From Chromatiaceae bacterium (GTDB taxonomy: Bacteria; Pseudomonadota; Gammaproteobacteria; Chromatiales; Chromatiaceae): DNA of 35,819 bases. Below are positions 10,373-19,312 of the stretch, in pieces. The stretch covers positions 1 through 35,819 of the forward strand of contig JAJDNF010000050.1 of assembly GCA_022340805.1 (NCBI GenBank), written 5' to 3'. The position numbers were made by a program, and so were the translations under genes. Under the pieces are notes generated by a model, which was not told where the DNA came from, did not search any database, and was given only the letters and a program-made list of their open reading frames with translations. Positions within the stretch are counted from its first letter, which is position 1; every line of letters starts with the position of its first letter.

Positions 10373-10942
10373 CTACACGCGGTAGCGAGGGCGTATGCCG
10401 ATCTGTTTGAGGAGTTCCAGGGTCTCGAAAAGCGGTAGCCCCATGATTCCTGAATAGCTGCCCTCGATACGCTCGACGAAGGCCGCCGCGAGCCCCTGAA
10501 TGGCGTAGCCGCCGGCCTTGTCGGCCGGTTCCCCGGTCGCCCAGTAGGACTCTGCTTCGTGCCGGTCCAGGTCGCGAAAGCTGACCCGGCTGAGGCTCAG
10601 CCGGTAGTGAACGCGCTCGGCCACAACCGCAACCCCGGTCAATACCTCGTGGGTGCGACCGGCCAGGGCCAACAGCATGCGGATGCCGTCGTCGCGGTCG
10701 GCGGGCTTGCCGAGGATCCGTTGGTCCAGCACTACGGCCGTATCGGCGCCGAGCACCGCGTGGTTCTGGAATTTCCGGTGCACCGCGCGTGCCTTCGCGA
10801 CCGCGATGCGTTCGACGTAGTCGGCGGCCCGCTCATCGGCGCCCACGCTCTCGTCGATGTCCGCCGGGGCCACGCGAAAGTCGATCCCGACCTGGGTCAG
10901 CAGCTCGGCGCGGCGCGGCGATTGCGAGGCAAGGACGATCAT
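10373..10942 (-). CDS. maf: Maf-family nucleoside triphosphate pyrophosphatase (YhdE type)
   Basis: Hydrolyses non-canonical or excess nucleoside triphosphates to monophosphates; the YhdE branch prefers dTTP and UTP. The 189-aa product begins with the phosphate-binding signature ASQSPRRAELL. It continues with DADT-type residues in VLGADTAVVLD, the KPAD segment and GGYAIQG near residue 145, all conserved in Maf proteins. The start ATG 10940-10942 places the signature right at the N-terminus as in the family. It is 69 bases downstream of rlmH and nine bases upstream of rng. In this family it is associated with cell division and septum formation, though the molecular link is not established. Confidence 0.94.
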   Translation of the reverse strand: MIVLASQSPRRAELLTQVGIDFRVAPADIDESVGADERAADYVERIAVAKARAVHRKFQNHAVLGADTAVVLDQRILGKPADRDDGIRMLLALAGRTHEVLTGVAVVAERVHYRLSLSRVSFRDLDRHEAESYWATGEPADKAGGYAIQGLAAAFVERIEGSYSGIMGLPLFETLELLKQIGIRPRYRV

Positions 10943-11011
10943 GCCGGTTGCGGGTTCCCTGGACCTGGGTAGCGGATACGATAACCGAACGCGGCGCGCC
11001 TCGCCGGCTGT

Positions 11012-11482
11012 TCAGGCGCGGTGATAGGGGTGGTTGCGCAGGATGCTCCAGGCCCGGTAAAGCTGCTCGGCGACCAGGATCCGGACCAGCGGGTGGGGCA
11101 GGGTCAGCGGGGACAGCGACCAGAGTTGACCGGCGGCTGCCCTGGCGGCGTCGGACAGGCCATCCGGCCCGCCGACCAGCAGCGCGACGTCCTGGCCGCG
11201 GTGCATCCAGTCCGCGAGCCGCACGGCGAGTTGCTCGGTCGACCAGCGCTGCCCGCCGACCTCGAGCGCCACAACGCCGGCGCCCTTCGGCACGACGGCC
11301 AACAGGCGCTCGGTCTCGTCGCGCATGATCCGCGGGATATCGGCGTTCTTGCCGCGTCGGCCGGCCGCGATCTCGACCAGGCGCAGCGCGCACTCGGCGG
11401 GCAGACGCTTCGCATACTCCTGGTAGCCGGCCTGCACCCAGGCGGGCATCCGCTCACCGACGGCGATCAGGTGGATCTGCAT
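11012..11482 (-). CDS. rlmH: 23S rRNA pseudouridine-1915 N3-methyltransferase RlmH
   Basis: SPOUT-class methyltransferase that methylates pseudouridine 1915 in helix 69 of 23S rRNA on assembled 70S ribosomes, using S-adenosylmethionine. The 156-aa product matches the family length (155). The knotted SAM site is visible as LLVGGPDGL, and the C-terminal RNA-contacting tail as [20 protein letters not shown] ending in NHPYHR. The start at 11482 gives the conserved beginning MQIHLIAVG. In E. coli rsfS and rlmH are close together; here 248 bases separate them and they hold several inverted repeats. Confidence 0.97.
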   Translation of the reverse strand: MQIHLIAVGERMPAWVQAGYQEYAKRLPAECALRLVEIAAGRRGKNADIPRIMRDETERLLAVVPKGAGVVALEVGGQRWSTEQLAVRLADWMHRGQDVALLVGGPDGLSDAARAAAGQLWSLSPLTLPHPLVRILVAEQLYRAWSILRNHPYHRA

Positions 11483-11730
11483 GACAGGGCTTCTGGCACG
11501 GCCGCCCGGCGGCCGGTGCGGCATGGCCTGGTGTAGTGCGTCACTTGCTTTGGTTCTTGATTGTCGGGGCCTATACGGGCGGTCGGTCCTGCAACTCGCC
11601 TAGTGAGCGTTACACGCAAGTCGTAATGCAACTGGCAGCGCCACACCCGGTGCAATGCGTTGGGCTAAGTTACCCCGCCGTGACTGTCGAGGCCGGTAAC
11701 GCTATGCGCCGTTGAATGCGGCGCACCGCA
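11483..11730. other. 248-bp rsfS-rlmH spacer with inverted repeats
   Basis: No convincing gene. Three symmetric elements are visible. A 7-bp stem (11499-11505 with 11509-11515, loop CCG) lies 17 bases before rlmH. A GTTACC/GGTAAC inverted repeat lies at 11669-11674 and 11695-11700. A 7-bp stem (11705-11711 with 11719-11725, loop of seven) lies just after rsfS. None is followed by a T-run on the minus strand, so they are not classical terminators. The first could form in the rlmH leader. Confidence 0.5.
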
Positions 11731-12096
11731 CTAGCTGGCACCGCGCTCGCTGCTGACCTTTTCCGCGGCCACCGGATCGAGGCTCCAGAGACGCTCAAGC
11801 TGGTAGAAGTCGCGTACCTTGGCCTGCATCACGTGGACGACGACGCCATTCAGGTCGATCAGCGCCCATTCGCCCTCCTGCAGACCTTCGGTGCCGATCG
11901 GGGGCTGGCCAGCCTGCTTGGCCTGAAACGCGACCGACTCGGCGCTCGCCTTGACATGCCGGTCCGAGGTGCCTGAGGCGATCACGAAGTAGTCCGTGAT
12001 GCTGGTCTTGCCACGCACATCGAGGGTGACGATGTCGAGGGCCTTCATGTCTTCAAGCGTCTTGACGACGAGATCGAGGAGTTCTTCTACCTGCAT
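11731..12096 (-). CDS. rsfS: Ribosome silencing factor RsfS
   Basis: Binds ribosomal protein uL14 on the 50S subunit and blocks joining with the 30S subunit, lowering translation in stationary phase or starvation. The 121-aa product carries the family core: DIVTLDVRGKTSITDYFVIASGTSDRHV near residues 20-48, then GEWALIDLNGVVVHVM and FYQLERLW. The start at 12096 matches the usual N-terminus; an upstream in-frame ATG at 12138 would add 14 residues, and neither has an ideally spaced ribosome binding site. It lies 97 bases after nadD on the same strand, the common gammaproteobacterial arrangement. Confidence 0.95.
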   Translation of the reverse strand: MQVEELLDLVVKTLEDMKALDIVTLDVRGKTSITDYFVIASGTSDRHVKASAESVAFQAKQAGQPPIGTEGLQEGEWALIDLNGVVVHVMQAKVRDFYQLERLWSLDPVAAEKVSSERGAS

Positions 12097-12193
12097 TCCT
12101 GGGTCCGAAATGAGCCGCGAAGCTGCATGATAAACCATGTTTGCTGCCGTGCCTGCCTCCGAATTGCGCCAGCCGGCGGAGCGAGGGTCGCGA

Positions 12194-12823
12194 TCACGGC
12201 TGTGATCGCCGGTACAGGCCGTGCCGCGCGACCAGTTCGAGCACCGCGGGCGGGGTCAGAAAATCTGCGCTGCGGCCGGCTGCGATGCGCCGGCGGATGT
12301 CGCTCGCGGCTATGTCGAGCTGGGTCACCGGCACGCAGGTGATCTGGCCTGTAGCGGCGGGCTGCAGGGTCTCGGTGCGATGGCGCGCCAGCAGTTCCCT
12401 GACCCGCGGGTCGTCCGGTTCCCGGTAGCCAGGGCGCTGCAATACCGCCAGGTTGGCAATCGCGAGGATCCCCTGCGGGTCGCGCCAGTCGGCGAATCCG
12501 TCGAACGCGTCGCCGCCGACCAGCAGGCAAAGACTGTCGCGGGGAAATTCGGCGCGCAGCGAATTCAGGGTGTCGACCATATAGGACGGGCCGCCGCGGC
12601 GCAGCTCGCGGTCGTCGGCAACCAGGTCACGGCGGCCGGCCAGCGCGGCTCGCAGCATCGCCAGGCGCAGTTCGCCCGGCGTCTCCGGTTGGTCGCGGTG
12701 TACCGCATGGGCCAGTGGGATCAGGCGTACCTGGGCCAGGCCTAGCGCCTCGAGGGCGTCCAGGGCGATGCGCAGGTGACCGTGGTGGACCGGGTCGAAG
12801 GTGCCGCCGAGGACGCCGATCAT
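12194..12823 (-). CDS. nadD: Nicotinate-nucleotide adenylyltransferase NadD
   Basis: Joins nicotinate mononucleotide and ATP to give deamido-NAD in NAD biosynthesis. The 209-aa product starts with the nucleotidyltransferase signature GGTFDPVHHGHL (residues 6-17), with the HxxH-type histidines. It contains VGGDAFDGFADWRD and ends with the second signature near DIAASDIRRRIAAG. The start ATG 12821-12823 gives the family N-terminus although no clear ribosome binding site is visible. It is 54 bases downstream of proA and 97 upstream of rsfS. The proA-nadD-rsfS-rlmH order is familiar from pseudomonads. Confidence 0.97.
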   Translation of the reverse strand: MIGVLGGTFDPVHHGHLRIALDALEALGLAQVRLIPLAHAVHRDQPETPGELRLAMLRAALAGRRDLVADDRELRRGGPSYMVDTLNSLRAEFPRDSLCLLVGGDAFDGFADWRDPQGILAIANLAVLQRPGYREPDDPRVRELLARHRTETLQPAATGQITCVPVTQLDIAASDIRRRIAAGRSADFLTPPAVLELVARHGLYRRSQP

Positions 12824-12877
12824 CGGCGGCGGGCCGGGGTGCCGGGAGACCTGCCGCGGCGCCGGTGCGGTGCCGGC

Positions 12878-14164
12878 TTACTGGCGGATATGACCGTCAC
12901 CCAGGACGATGAATTTGACCGAGGTGAGGCCTTCCAGGCCGACCGGCCCGCGGGCGTGGAACTTGTCCGTCGAGATGCCGATCTCGGCACCCAGGCCATA
13001 TTCGAAGCCGTCGGCGAAGCGGGTCGAGGCATTCACCATGACCGAGCTCGCGTCGACCTCGCGCAGGAAGCGGCGCGCATTGCTGTAGTTTTCCGTGACG
13101 ATGCTCTCGGTGTGCAGCGAGCCGTGGCGTGCAATGTGGTCCATCGCCTCGTCCAGGTCGGACACCAGGCGGATCGACAGGATCGGCGCCAGATACTCCT
13201 CGTCCCAGTCGGCTGGCGTTGCCGGGACACAGTCGCTGCCGAGGATGCGGCAGGTCTGCTCGCAGCCGCGCAGCTCCACGTCCCGGTCCCAGTAGGCCGC
13301 GGCCAGGCCGGGCAGGAAGTCCTCGGCGATGGTCTCGTTGACCAGCAGCGTCTCCATCGTGTTGCAGGTGCCGTAGCGCTGGGTCTTGGCGTTCAGCGCC
13401 ACGTTGAAGGCCTTCTGCGGATCGGCCTCGTCGTCGACGTAGACATGGCAGACGCCGTGCAGGTGCTTGATCACCGGGACCCGCGCCGAGGCACTGATAC
13501 GCTCGATCAGGCCCTTGCCGCCGCGTGGAATGATCACATCGATGGACTCCGGCATCGTGACCATCAGGTCGACCGCGGCGCGATCGGTGGTGGCGACCAC
13601 CTGGACCGCGTCGGCCGGCAGCCCGGCGAGTTCCAGGCCGCGCTGGATGCTGCCTGCGATCGCCTGGTTGGAATGGAAGGCCTCGGAGCCGCCGCGCAGC
13701 ACGGTTGCATTACCGGATTTCAGGCACAGTGCGGCGGCATCCGCGGTCACGTTCGGGCGCGACTCGTAGATGATGCCGACCACGCCCAGAGGGACGCGCA
13801 TGCGGCCGACCTGTATCCCACTCGGGCGGAAGTTCATGTCGAAGATGGCGCCGATCGGATCGGGCAGCGCGGCGATCTGGCGCAGGCCCTCGATCATGCC
13901 GTCTATGCGGGCGTTGTTGAGCTCGAGTCTGTCCAGCAGCGCCGCATCGAGGCCCTTGCTCGCGCCGGCATCGAGGTCCTTGCGGTTCGCGGCGATCAGC
14001 TCTGCGCGTCGCGTATCGAGGTCATCGGCGATATTGTGCAGCGCCTCGTTCTTGGCCGCCGTGGTCGCGGCCGCGAGCGCGCGTGATGCGGCGCGGGCGC
14101 GCTGCCCGAGCTCCCGCATGTAAGCGGACACGTCGTCGATCTTCAGGTTGGCGGCATGGCTCAT
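12878..14164 (-). CDS. proA: Gamma-glutamyl phosphate reductase ProA
   Basis: NADPH-dependent reduction of gamma-glutamyl phosphate to glutamate-5-semialdehyde, the second step of proline synthesis from glutamate. The 428-aa product has the expected length for stand-alone ProA. The catalytic cysteine is Cys267 in [11 protein letters not shown]. Cofactor-binding and family motifs are visible as [17 protein letters not shown] and [10 protein letters not shown]. The start ATG at 14164 has a GAGGT site about ten bases upstream; the open frame continues to 14242 but crosses a probable promoter. ProB (glutamate 5-kinase) is not in the window. The preceding gene on the same strand is the Anbu peptidase, 96 bases upstream. 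Confidence 0.97.
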   Translation of the reverse strand: MSHAANLKIDDVSAYMRELGQRARAASRALAAATTAAKNEALHNIADDLDTRRAELIAANRKDLDAGASKGLDAALLDRLELNNARIDGMIEGLRQIAALPDPIGAIFDMNFRPSGIQVGRMRVPLGVVGIIYESRPNVTADAAALCLKSGNATVLRGGSEAFHSNQAIAGSIQRGLELAGLPADAVQVVATTDRAAVDLMVTMPESIDVIIPRGGKGLIERISASARVPVIKHLHGVCHVYVDDEADPQKAFNVALNAKTQRYGTCNTMETLLVNETIAEDFLPGLAAAYWDRDVELRGCEQTCRILGSDCVPATPADWDEEYLAPILSIRLVSDLDEAMDHIARHGSLHTESIVTENYSNARRFLREVDASSVMVNASTRFADGFEYGLGAEIGISTDKFHARGPVGLEGLTSVKFIVLGDGHIRQ

Positions 14165-14198
14165 GGCGGCGACCTCGGTTGGTTCGCAGGGGGGGGAA

Positions 14199-14204
14199 AT
14201 TCTA
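14199..14204 (-). promoter_or_regulatory. Candidate -10 element for the proA-nadD run
   Basis: On the minus strand TAGAAT lies 35 bases before the proA start, in the gap after Anbu. No good -35 hexamer is seen at 17 bases. If real, it would let the proA block be transcribed independently of Anbu. Confidence 0.35.
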
Positions 14205-14260
14205 TCGTAATCCGCGTCCGTCCGGGAGTCGTGCGGGCGCAACGGCAGCCTGGGCGAGGT

Positions 14261-15046
14261 TCAGCTGCCGGACGTGCTGGTCCGCGGTGGCGGCGCGACC
14301 GCCGGGGCCGCAGCGGACTCCCAGGAGAACCTTGGCAGATTGCGGAACGCCTCCTGAATGCCGTGGTTCCATGCGTCGCGCACGCTGATCAGGTACTTGT
14401 CGTCAGCATCGAAACGGCAGCGGACGCCCAGCACCAGGCTGTCCTTCTCATAAGTGGCAATCTCGAACGGAGGGCCGACCGTGATGTTCGAGCGCGTGGT
14501 TGCATCGAGCGAAACCAGTGCGAGGCGTGCGCCCTGGTTCAACGACAGGCCCGGGTGCACGATCCTGTCCAACGCCGGCTTGCCGTACTTGCTCTCGCCG
14601 ATCTGCAGGTACGGCGTCTCCGGCGAGGAGGTGATGTAGTTGCCCTGAGGGTAGATCAGCATCATGCCATGGCGCTGTCCCGCGATCTGCCCGCCCAGCA
14701 GCAGCGTGGTCTCGCCGCTGACGCCCGATTGCGCAAGCGCCGGGCTGTGTTCCTTCTGCACCGCCAGACTGACGCCGCCGACGTATTCGGCAGCCTCGAA
14801 CAGATAGCGGACATTGGCCAGGTTAGGTCCGCCGCCCGGGAAGTCCAGGTCGCGCTGGATGTGGTTGATCACCTCCTGGGTGGTGGCGAGGTTGCCCGCC
14901 GACAGGACCACGAACAGGCGGTCCTCAGCAGGCTGGAACACGTGCATCTTGCTGTACGTGGTCACATAGTCGACACCCGCATTGGTACGCGAGTCCGAGG
15001 CGAAGACGAGGCCGTCCTCCAGGTTCAGTCCGACGCAGTAGGTCAT
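14261..15046 (-). CDS. Anbu, proteasome-like N-terminal-threonine peptidase
   Basis: Anbu (ancestral beta-subunit) is a bacterial relative of HslV and the 20S proteasome beta subunit. It assembles into open ring- or lock-washer-like particles; its natural substrate is unknown. The 261-aa product starts MTYCVGLNL, so removal of Met exposes the nucleophile Thr. Counting from that Thr, Asp17 (FASDSR) and Lys32 (TTYSK) fall where the Ntn catalytic residues belong. The body reads as alternating beta-strands and helices (LFVVLSAGNLATTQEVI; GVSGETTLLLGGQI), and the last 20 or so residues are a Pro/Ala/Ser-rich tail. The start at 15046 is fixed by the requirement for Thr at position 2; the upstream extension to 15070 would bury it. 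It is divergent from the ATP-grasp/alpha-E pair, a known functional association. Confidence 0.92.
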   Translation of the reverse strand: MTYCVGLNLEDGLVFASDSRTNAGVDYVTTYSKMHVFQPAEDRLFVVLSAGNLATTQEVINHIQRDLDFPGGGPNLANVRYLFEAAEYVGGVSLAVQKEHSPALAQSGVSGETTLLLGGQIAGQRHGMMLIYPQGNYITSSPETPYLQIGESKYGKPALDRIVHPGLSLNQGARLALVSLDATTRSNITVGPPFEIATYEKDSLVLGVRCRFDADDKYLISVRDAWNHGIQEAFRNLPRFSWESAAAPAVAPPPRTSTSGS

Positions 15047-15077
15047 GGCAGGCAGGGATCCGGGCAACACTTAATTG

Positions 15078-15106
15078 TTTATAAGTATGGGGTGAAAGTC
15101 CGTCAT
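15078..15106 (-). promoter_or_regulatory. Candidate sigma-70 promoter of the Anbu gene
   Basis: Minus strand: -35 ATGACG (15101-15106), 17-base spacer, -10 TATAAA (15078-15083). The start codon is about 31 bases downstream. Both hexamers match consensus at four and five positions and the spacing is ideal. It lies in the 258-base divergent region shared with the ATP-grasp gene; I see no equally good promoter in the plus direction. Confidence 0.5.
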
Positions 15107-15304
15107 CGGGGAAGCACTGTTTTTTTCTCGCAGTATTGCGGCTCTGCTAAGCTGATGCCTGTTGCCCGCCTGTTCCGGTGACCGATGCACGACGCCGGGA
15201 TGGCGGGAATGCCTGACAAGGCCACGGCGCCGAGCGACCCTCTGGGCCGGACCCGCGGGCTGCGATAGCAAGGTCAGAGTCTGCTCACCAGTTAAGAAAC
15301 CTAT

Positions 15305-16753
<1,449 letters not shown>

Positions 16754-16765
16754 GGGGAGGTCGGC

Positions 16766-17716
16766 ATGCTGTCACGCGTTGCGGAAAACATCTATTGGCT
16801 GGCCCGCTATGTCGAGCGGGCCGAAAACACCGCCCGCCTGGTTCGGGTCAACTCGCACCTGGTGCTGGACACGCCGAGCGGGATCACGCCCGGCTGGGCG
16901 CCACTGGTCGAGATTGCCGGCCTTTACAATGAGTTTCATTCGGTCGACCGGGAGTCGAACGAGCGCAACGTGGTGCGCTTTCTGATCGGTGACGCGAACA
17001 ATCCCGGTTCGATTATCAGCTCGCTGGCGGCGGCACGCGAGAATTGCCGCACCGTCCGCGACGTGTTGCCGCGATCGTCGTGGGAGAAGCTCAACGAGCT
17101 GTACCTGTTCGCCAAGGAGAACGTGCAGTCGGGACTGACCAAGAGTGGGCGCGACAATTTCCTCGACGGGATCATCAGCGGTTCGCAGCAGATCGTCGGT
17201 CTGCTGGGTTCGGTGATGTACCGTGACGAGGCCTGGCATTTCGCGCGCATCGGGCGCAACCTCGAACGTGCCGACATGAGTACGCGCATCATCGATGTGC
17301 GTTCGACTGACCTGTTCCCGGACGACCTGCTCGAGTCGCGCTCGCTGGACACGCTGCAGTGGATCAGCGTGTTGCGCTCGCTGTCCGGTTACCAGAACTA
17401 TCGTCGGCACGTGGCGATCCGGGTGAGTCGGGCCGAGGTGTTGGAGTTCCTGTTCCACAACTCGCTGTTCCCGCGCTCGTTCATGCACTGCATCGATGCG
17501 GTGGACGAGAGCATTGCCCATTTGGAGAACGCGGACGCCGCACTGCGCGGCATCCGTGCGGTCAAGCGGACACTACGGCAGACCAATGTGGGCGAGATGA
17601 CCCAGGCCTCGCTGCACGAGTTCATCGACGAACTGCAGATCCGCATCATGCAGCTGCACACCTATCTGGCGAAGACGTATTTTCCGCCGCCATTGCAGCT
17701 GGATGAGGTGGGCTGA
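16766..17716 (+). CDS. Alpha-E domain protein (COG2307 / DUF403)
   Basis: All-helical protein of the alpha-E family, encoded beside circularly permuted ATP-grasp genes and often with a transglutaminase-like protease; its biochemical role is unknown. The 316-aa product begins with the family signature MLSRVAENIYWLARYVERAENTARL, in which Arg, Glu and Tyr residues recur on one helical face. Later helices include DEAWHFARIGRNLERADMSTRI and YRRHVAIRVSRAEVLEFLFHN, repeating the ERAD/E-type motif. A GGGAGG ribosome binding site lies about seven bases before the start and the gap to the ATP-grasp gene is 12 bases, so the two are one transcription unit. It ends 13 bases from the convergent holA stop. 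No transglutaminase gene follows. Confidence 0.92.
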   Translation: MLSRVAENIYWLARYVERAENTARLVRVNSHLVLDTPSGITPGWAPLVEIAGLYNEFHSVDRESNERNVVRFLIGDANNPGSIISSLAAARENCRTVRDVLPRSSWEKLNELYLFAKENVQSGLTKSGRDNFLDGIISGSQQIVGLLGSVMYRDEAWHFARIGRNLERADMSTRIIDVRSTDLFPDDLLESRSLDTLQWISVLRSLSGYQNYRRHVAIRVSRAEVLEFLFHNSLFPRSFMHCIDAVDESIAHLENADAALRGIRAVKRTLRQTNVGEMTQASLHEFIDELQIRIMQLHTYLAKTYFPPPLQLDEVG

Positions 17717-17734
17717 GGACCCACCCAGCTCAGC
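17707..17734. terminator. Possible hairpins at the alpha-E/holA convergence
   Basis: Two overlapping stems are possible: GGTGGG (17707-17712) with CCCACC (17720-17725), and GCTGAG (17712-17717) with CTCAGC (17729-17734). They span both stop codons. No T-run follows in either direction, so termination activity is uncertain. Confidence 0.3.
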
Positions 17735-18770
17735 GTCCCGGCATCTGTGCCAGGGCCACGAATTGCGACCGGCCGCACATCGCCAGCAGGATATCCTCGA
17801 GCAGGACCCAGGGCTCGCGGCGGCTGCGGCCCTTGATCGCGCCGTCGGTCTGGTGGCATTGGTCGAGCAGGTCCAGCCACTGTGCAGTGCGCAGATTGCC
17901 CAGTGCCTGGCGCACCAGCGCGGTGCGCTTGCTGAACACCCGGGCGCGGCTGATAGCGTGTTCCGCGCTCATTCCCTTGGCGACGTCCGCCGAGATCTGC
18001 GCCATGCTGCGGATCTCGCGGTGCACTGCCCACAGCACCACGGCAGCCGCGATCCCCTCGCTGCGTAGCCCGTCGAGGATATGAACACAGCGTTCCGCCT
18101 CGCCGCGCAGCGCGCTGTCGACCAGTTCGAACACGTCGTAACGCGCACTGTCGGCCACTGCAGCTGATAGCTGATCTGTGTCCAGCGGTCCCTCGCCGTG
18201 CAACAGCAGCAGCTTCTCGATCTCCTGGCGCGCCGCCAGCAGGTTGCCCTCGACGCGGTCGGCAAGCACCTGCAGCGCCGCAGGGGTCGGTTGGACACCG
18301 GCCGCCTTGAGTCGCTGCTCGATCCATGCCGGCAGGCGCTGTGGTTCGATCGGCCACACCTGGATGACGACGCCGAGCTCGTCGATCGCCTTGAACCACT
18401 TGCTGTTCTGCTGCTGGCGATCGATCTTCGGCAGGCTGAGCAGCAGCAGTGTATCGGGCGGTGGGTCTGCGCAGTAGCTGACTAGCGCCTTGCTGCCCTC
18501 GGCCCCAGGCTTACCGGCCGGGACCCGCAGGTCGATGATCTTCTTTTCCGCAAACAACGAGAATGCCGCGGCCTCTGCGCCGAGTCGCTGCCAGTCGAAG
18601 TTCGCGCCCGCCTCGAGGACCTCGCGCGTGCTGTGCCCGGCAGCGCGTGCCTGGGCGCGAATCGCGTCGCAGCACTCGCCCAGCTGCAGGGGCTCATCTC
18701 CGCTGACCAGATATGCAGGGGCGAGTTGTCGGGCGAGGTGCTCCTGCAGGCGGTCAGGATATACCCGCAT
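17730..18770 (-). CDS. holA: DNA polymerase III delta subunit HolA
   Basis: Delta subunit of the clamp loader: it opens the beta sliding clamp so the complex can load it on primed DNA. The 346-aa product matches E. coli delta (343). Family landmarks include YLVSGDEPLQLGECCDAIR near residues 20-38, AAAFSLFAEKKIIDLR near 67-82, DTLLLLSLPKID near 110 and the C-terminal clamp-loader collar helices (VWAVHREIRSMAQI region). The start ATG 18768-18770 gives the conserved beginning. It is nine bases downstream of lptE, as in E. coli (leuS-lptE-holA). Confidence 0.95.
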   Translation of the reverse strand: MRVYPDRLQEHLARQLAPAYLVSGDEPLQLGECCDAIRAQARAAGHSTREVLEAGANFDWQRLGAEAAAFSLFAEKKIIDLRVPAGKPGAEGSKALVSYCADPPPDTLLLLSLPKIDRQQQNSKWFKAIDELGVVIQVWPIEPQRLPAWIEQRLKAAGVQPTPAALQVLADRVEGNLLAARQEIEKLLLLHGEGPLDTDQLSAAVADSARYDVFELVDSALRGEAERCVHILDGLRSEGIAAAVVLWAVHREIRSMAQISADVAKGMSAEHAISRARVFSKRTALVRQALGNLRTAQWLDLLDQCHQTDGAIKGRSRREPWVLLEDILLAMCGRSQFVALAQMPGR

Positions 18771-18779
18771 CGCAGCCCG

Positions 18780-19301
18780 CTAGCCTGCCGCGGCGAGGCG
18801 GCGGATGATGCGTGTTACCAGGTCACGCAGCATATCGTCGCGCAACAATTCGGATTCGCGCGTACTGCCGAGAACCGAGGTCGGCGGGATGTACTGGATG
18901 CGCAGGATCCGTTCGGTCTGCGGTTGCATGATGTTCTGGCCGTCGCGTGAGCGCAACGCGAACTGCACCGACTCCTCGAGTTCGTATTCAACCGCCTTGT
19001 TGCGGCTGTCGACCGAGAGCACCCGCGAGTCGCGTGTCCACCGGTCGATGACGAGCACCGAGGCGCTGTCCGCCGCACTCCGGGCCAGTTCCACGCCGGC
19101 GACCGTCAGCTGCCGCTTGAGCTCCCGGTAGAGATCGGCGTACGGGCCGATGCCGACGATCAGCACCGGTCCGCGGATCCCGCCTGCCCCCGACACCTGG
19201 CCACGCGGTTGAAAACCGCAACCGTCGGCGACCAGCGTAAACAACACCAGCAGCAACGCGGCAAGCTTGTCCCGACGTGACAGATATGACACTAGCTTCA
19301 T
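18780..19301 (-). CDS. lptE: LPS-assembly lipoprotein LptE
   Basis: Outer-membrane lipoprotein that plugs the LptD barrel and helps place LPS in the outer leaflet. The 173-aa product has a basic N-terminus, a hydrophobic stretch (about residues 13-25) and a lipidation cysteine at Cys28 followed by GFQPRG, the usual LptE/RlpB start of the mature protein. The residue at -2 is Asp, which is unusual for a lipobox, but the GCGFQPRG segment is typical. The rest is a short alpha/beta fold ending in a helix (LVTRIIRRLAAA). It sits 11 bases after leuS and nine before holA. LptA, LptB and LptC are encoded near the right end of this window; LptD, LptF and LptG are not present. Confidence 0.92.
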   Translation of the reverse strand: MKLVSYLSRRDKLAALLLVLFTLVADGCGFQPRGQVSGAGGIRGPVLIVGIGPYADLYRELKRQLTVAGVELARSAADSASVLVIDRWTRDSRVLSVDSRNKAVEYELEESVQFALRSRDGQNIMQPQTERILRIQYIPPTSVLGSTRESELLRDDMLRDLVTRIIRRLAAAG

Positions 19302-19312
19302 CGGCAGTTCCG

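Noticed and set aside
8933..10438. 501-aa plus-strand open frame opposite rng
   Set aside because: It is antisense to a well-supported RNase G gene, has no recognisable domain, and long antisense frames are expected in high-GC coding DNA.
11467..11655. 62-aa minus-strand frame in the rsfS-rlmH gap
   Set aside because: Basic, low-information composition, overlaps the rlmH start and lacks a ribosome binding site.
15047..15304. Small RNA or extra gene in the Anbu/ATP-grasp divergent gap
   Set aside because: Only a candidate Anbu promoter and a T-tract (about 15120-15126) are visible; no stem precedes the T-tract convincingly and no frame has a ribosome binding site.
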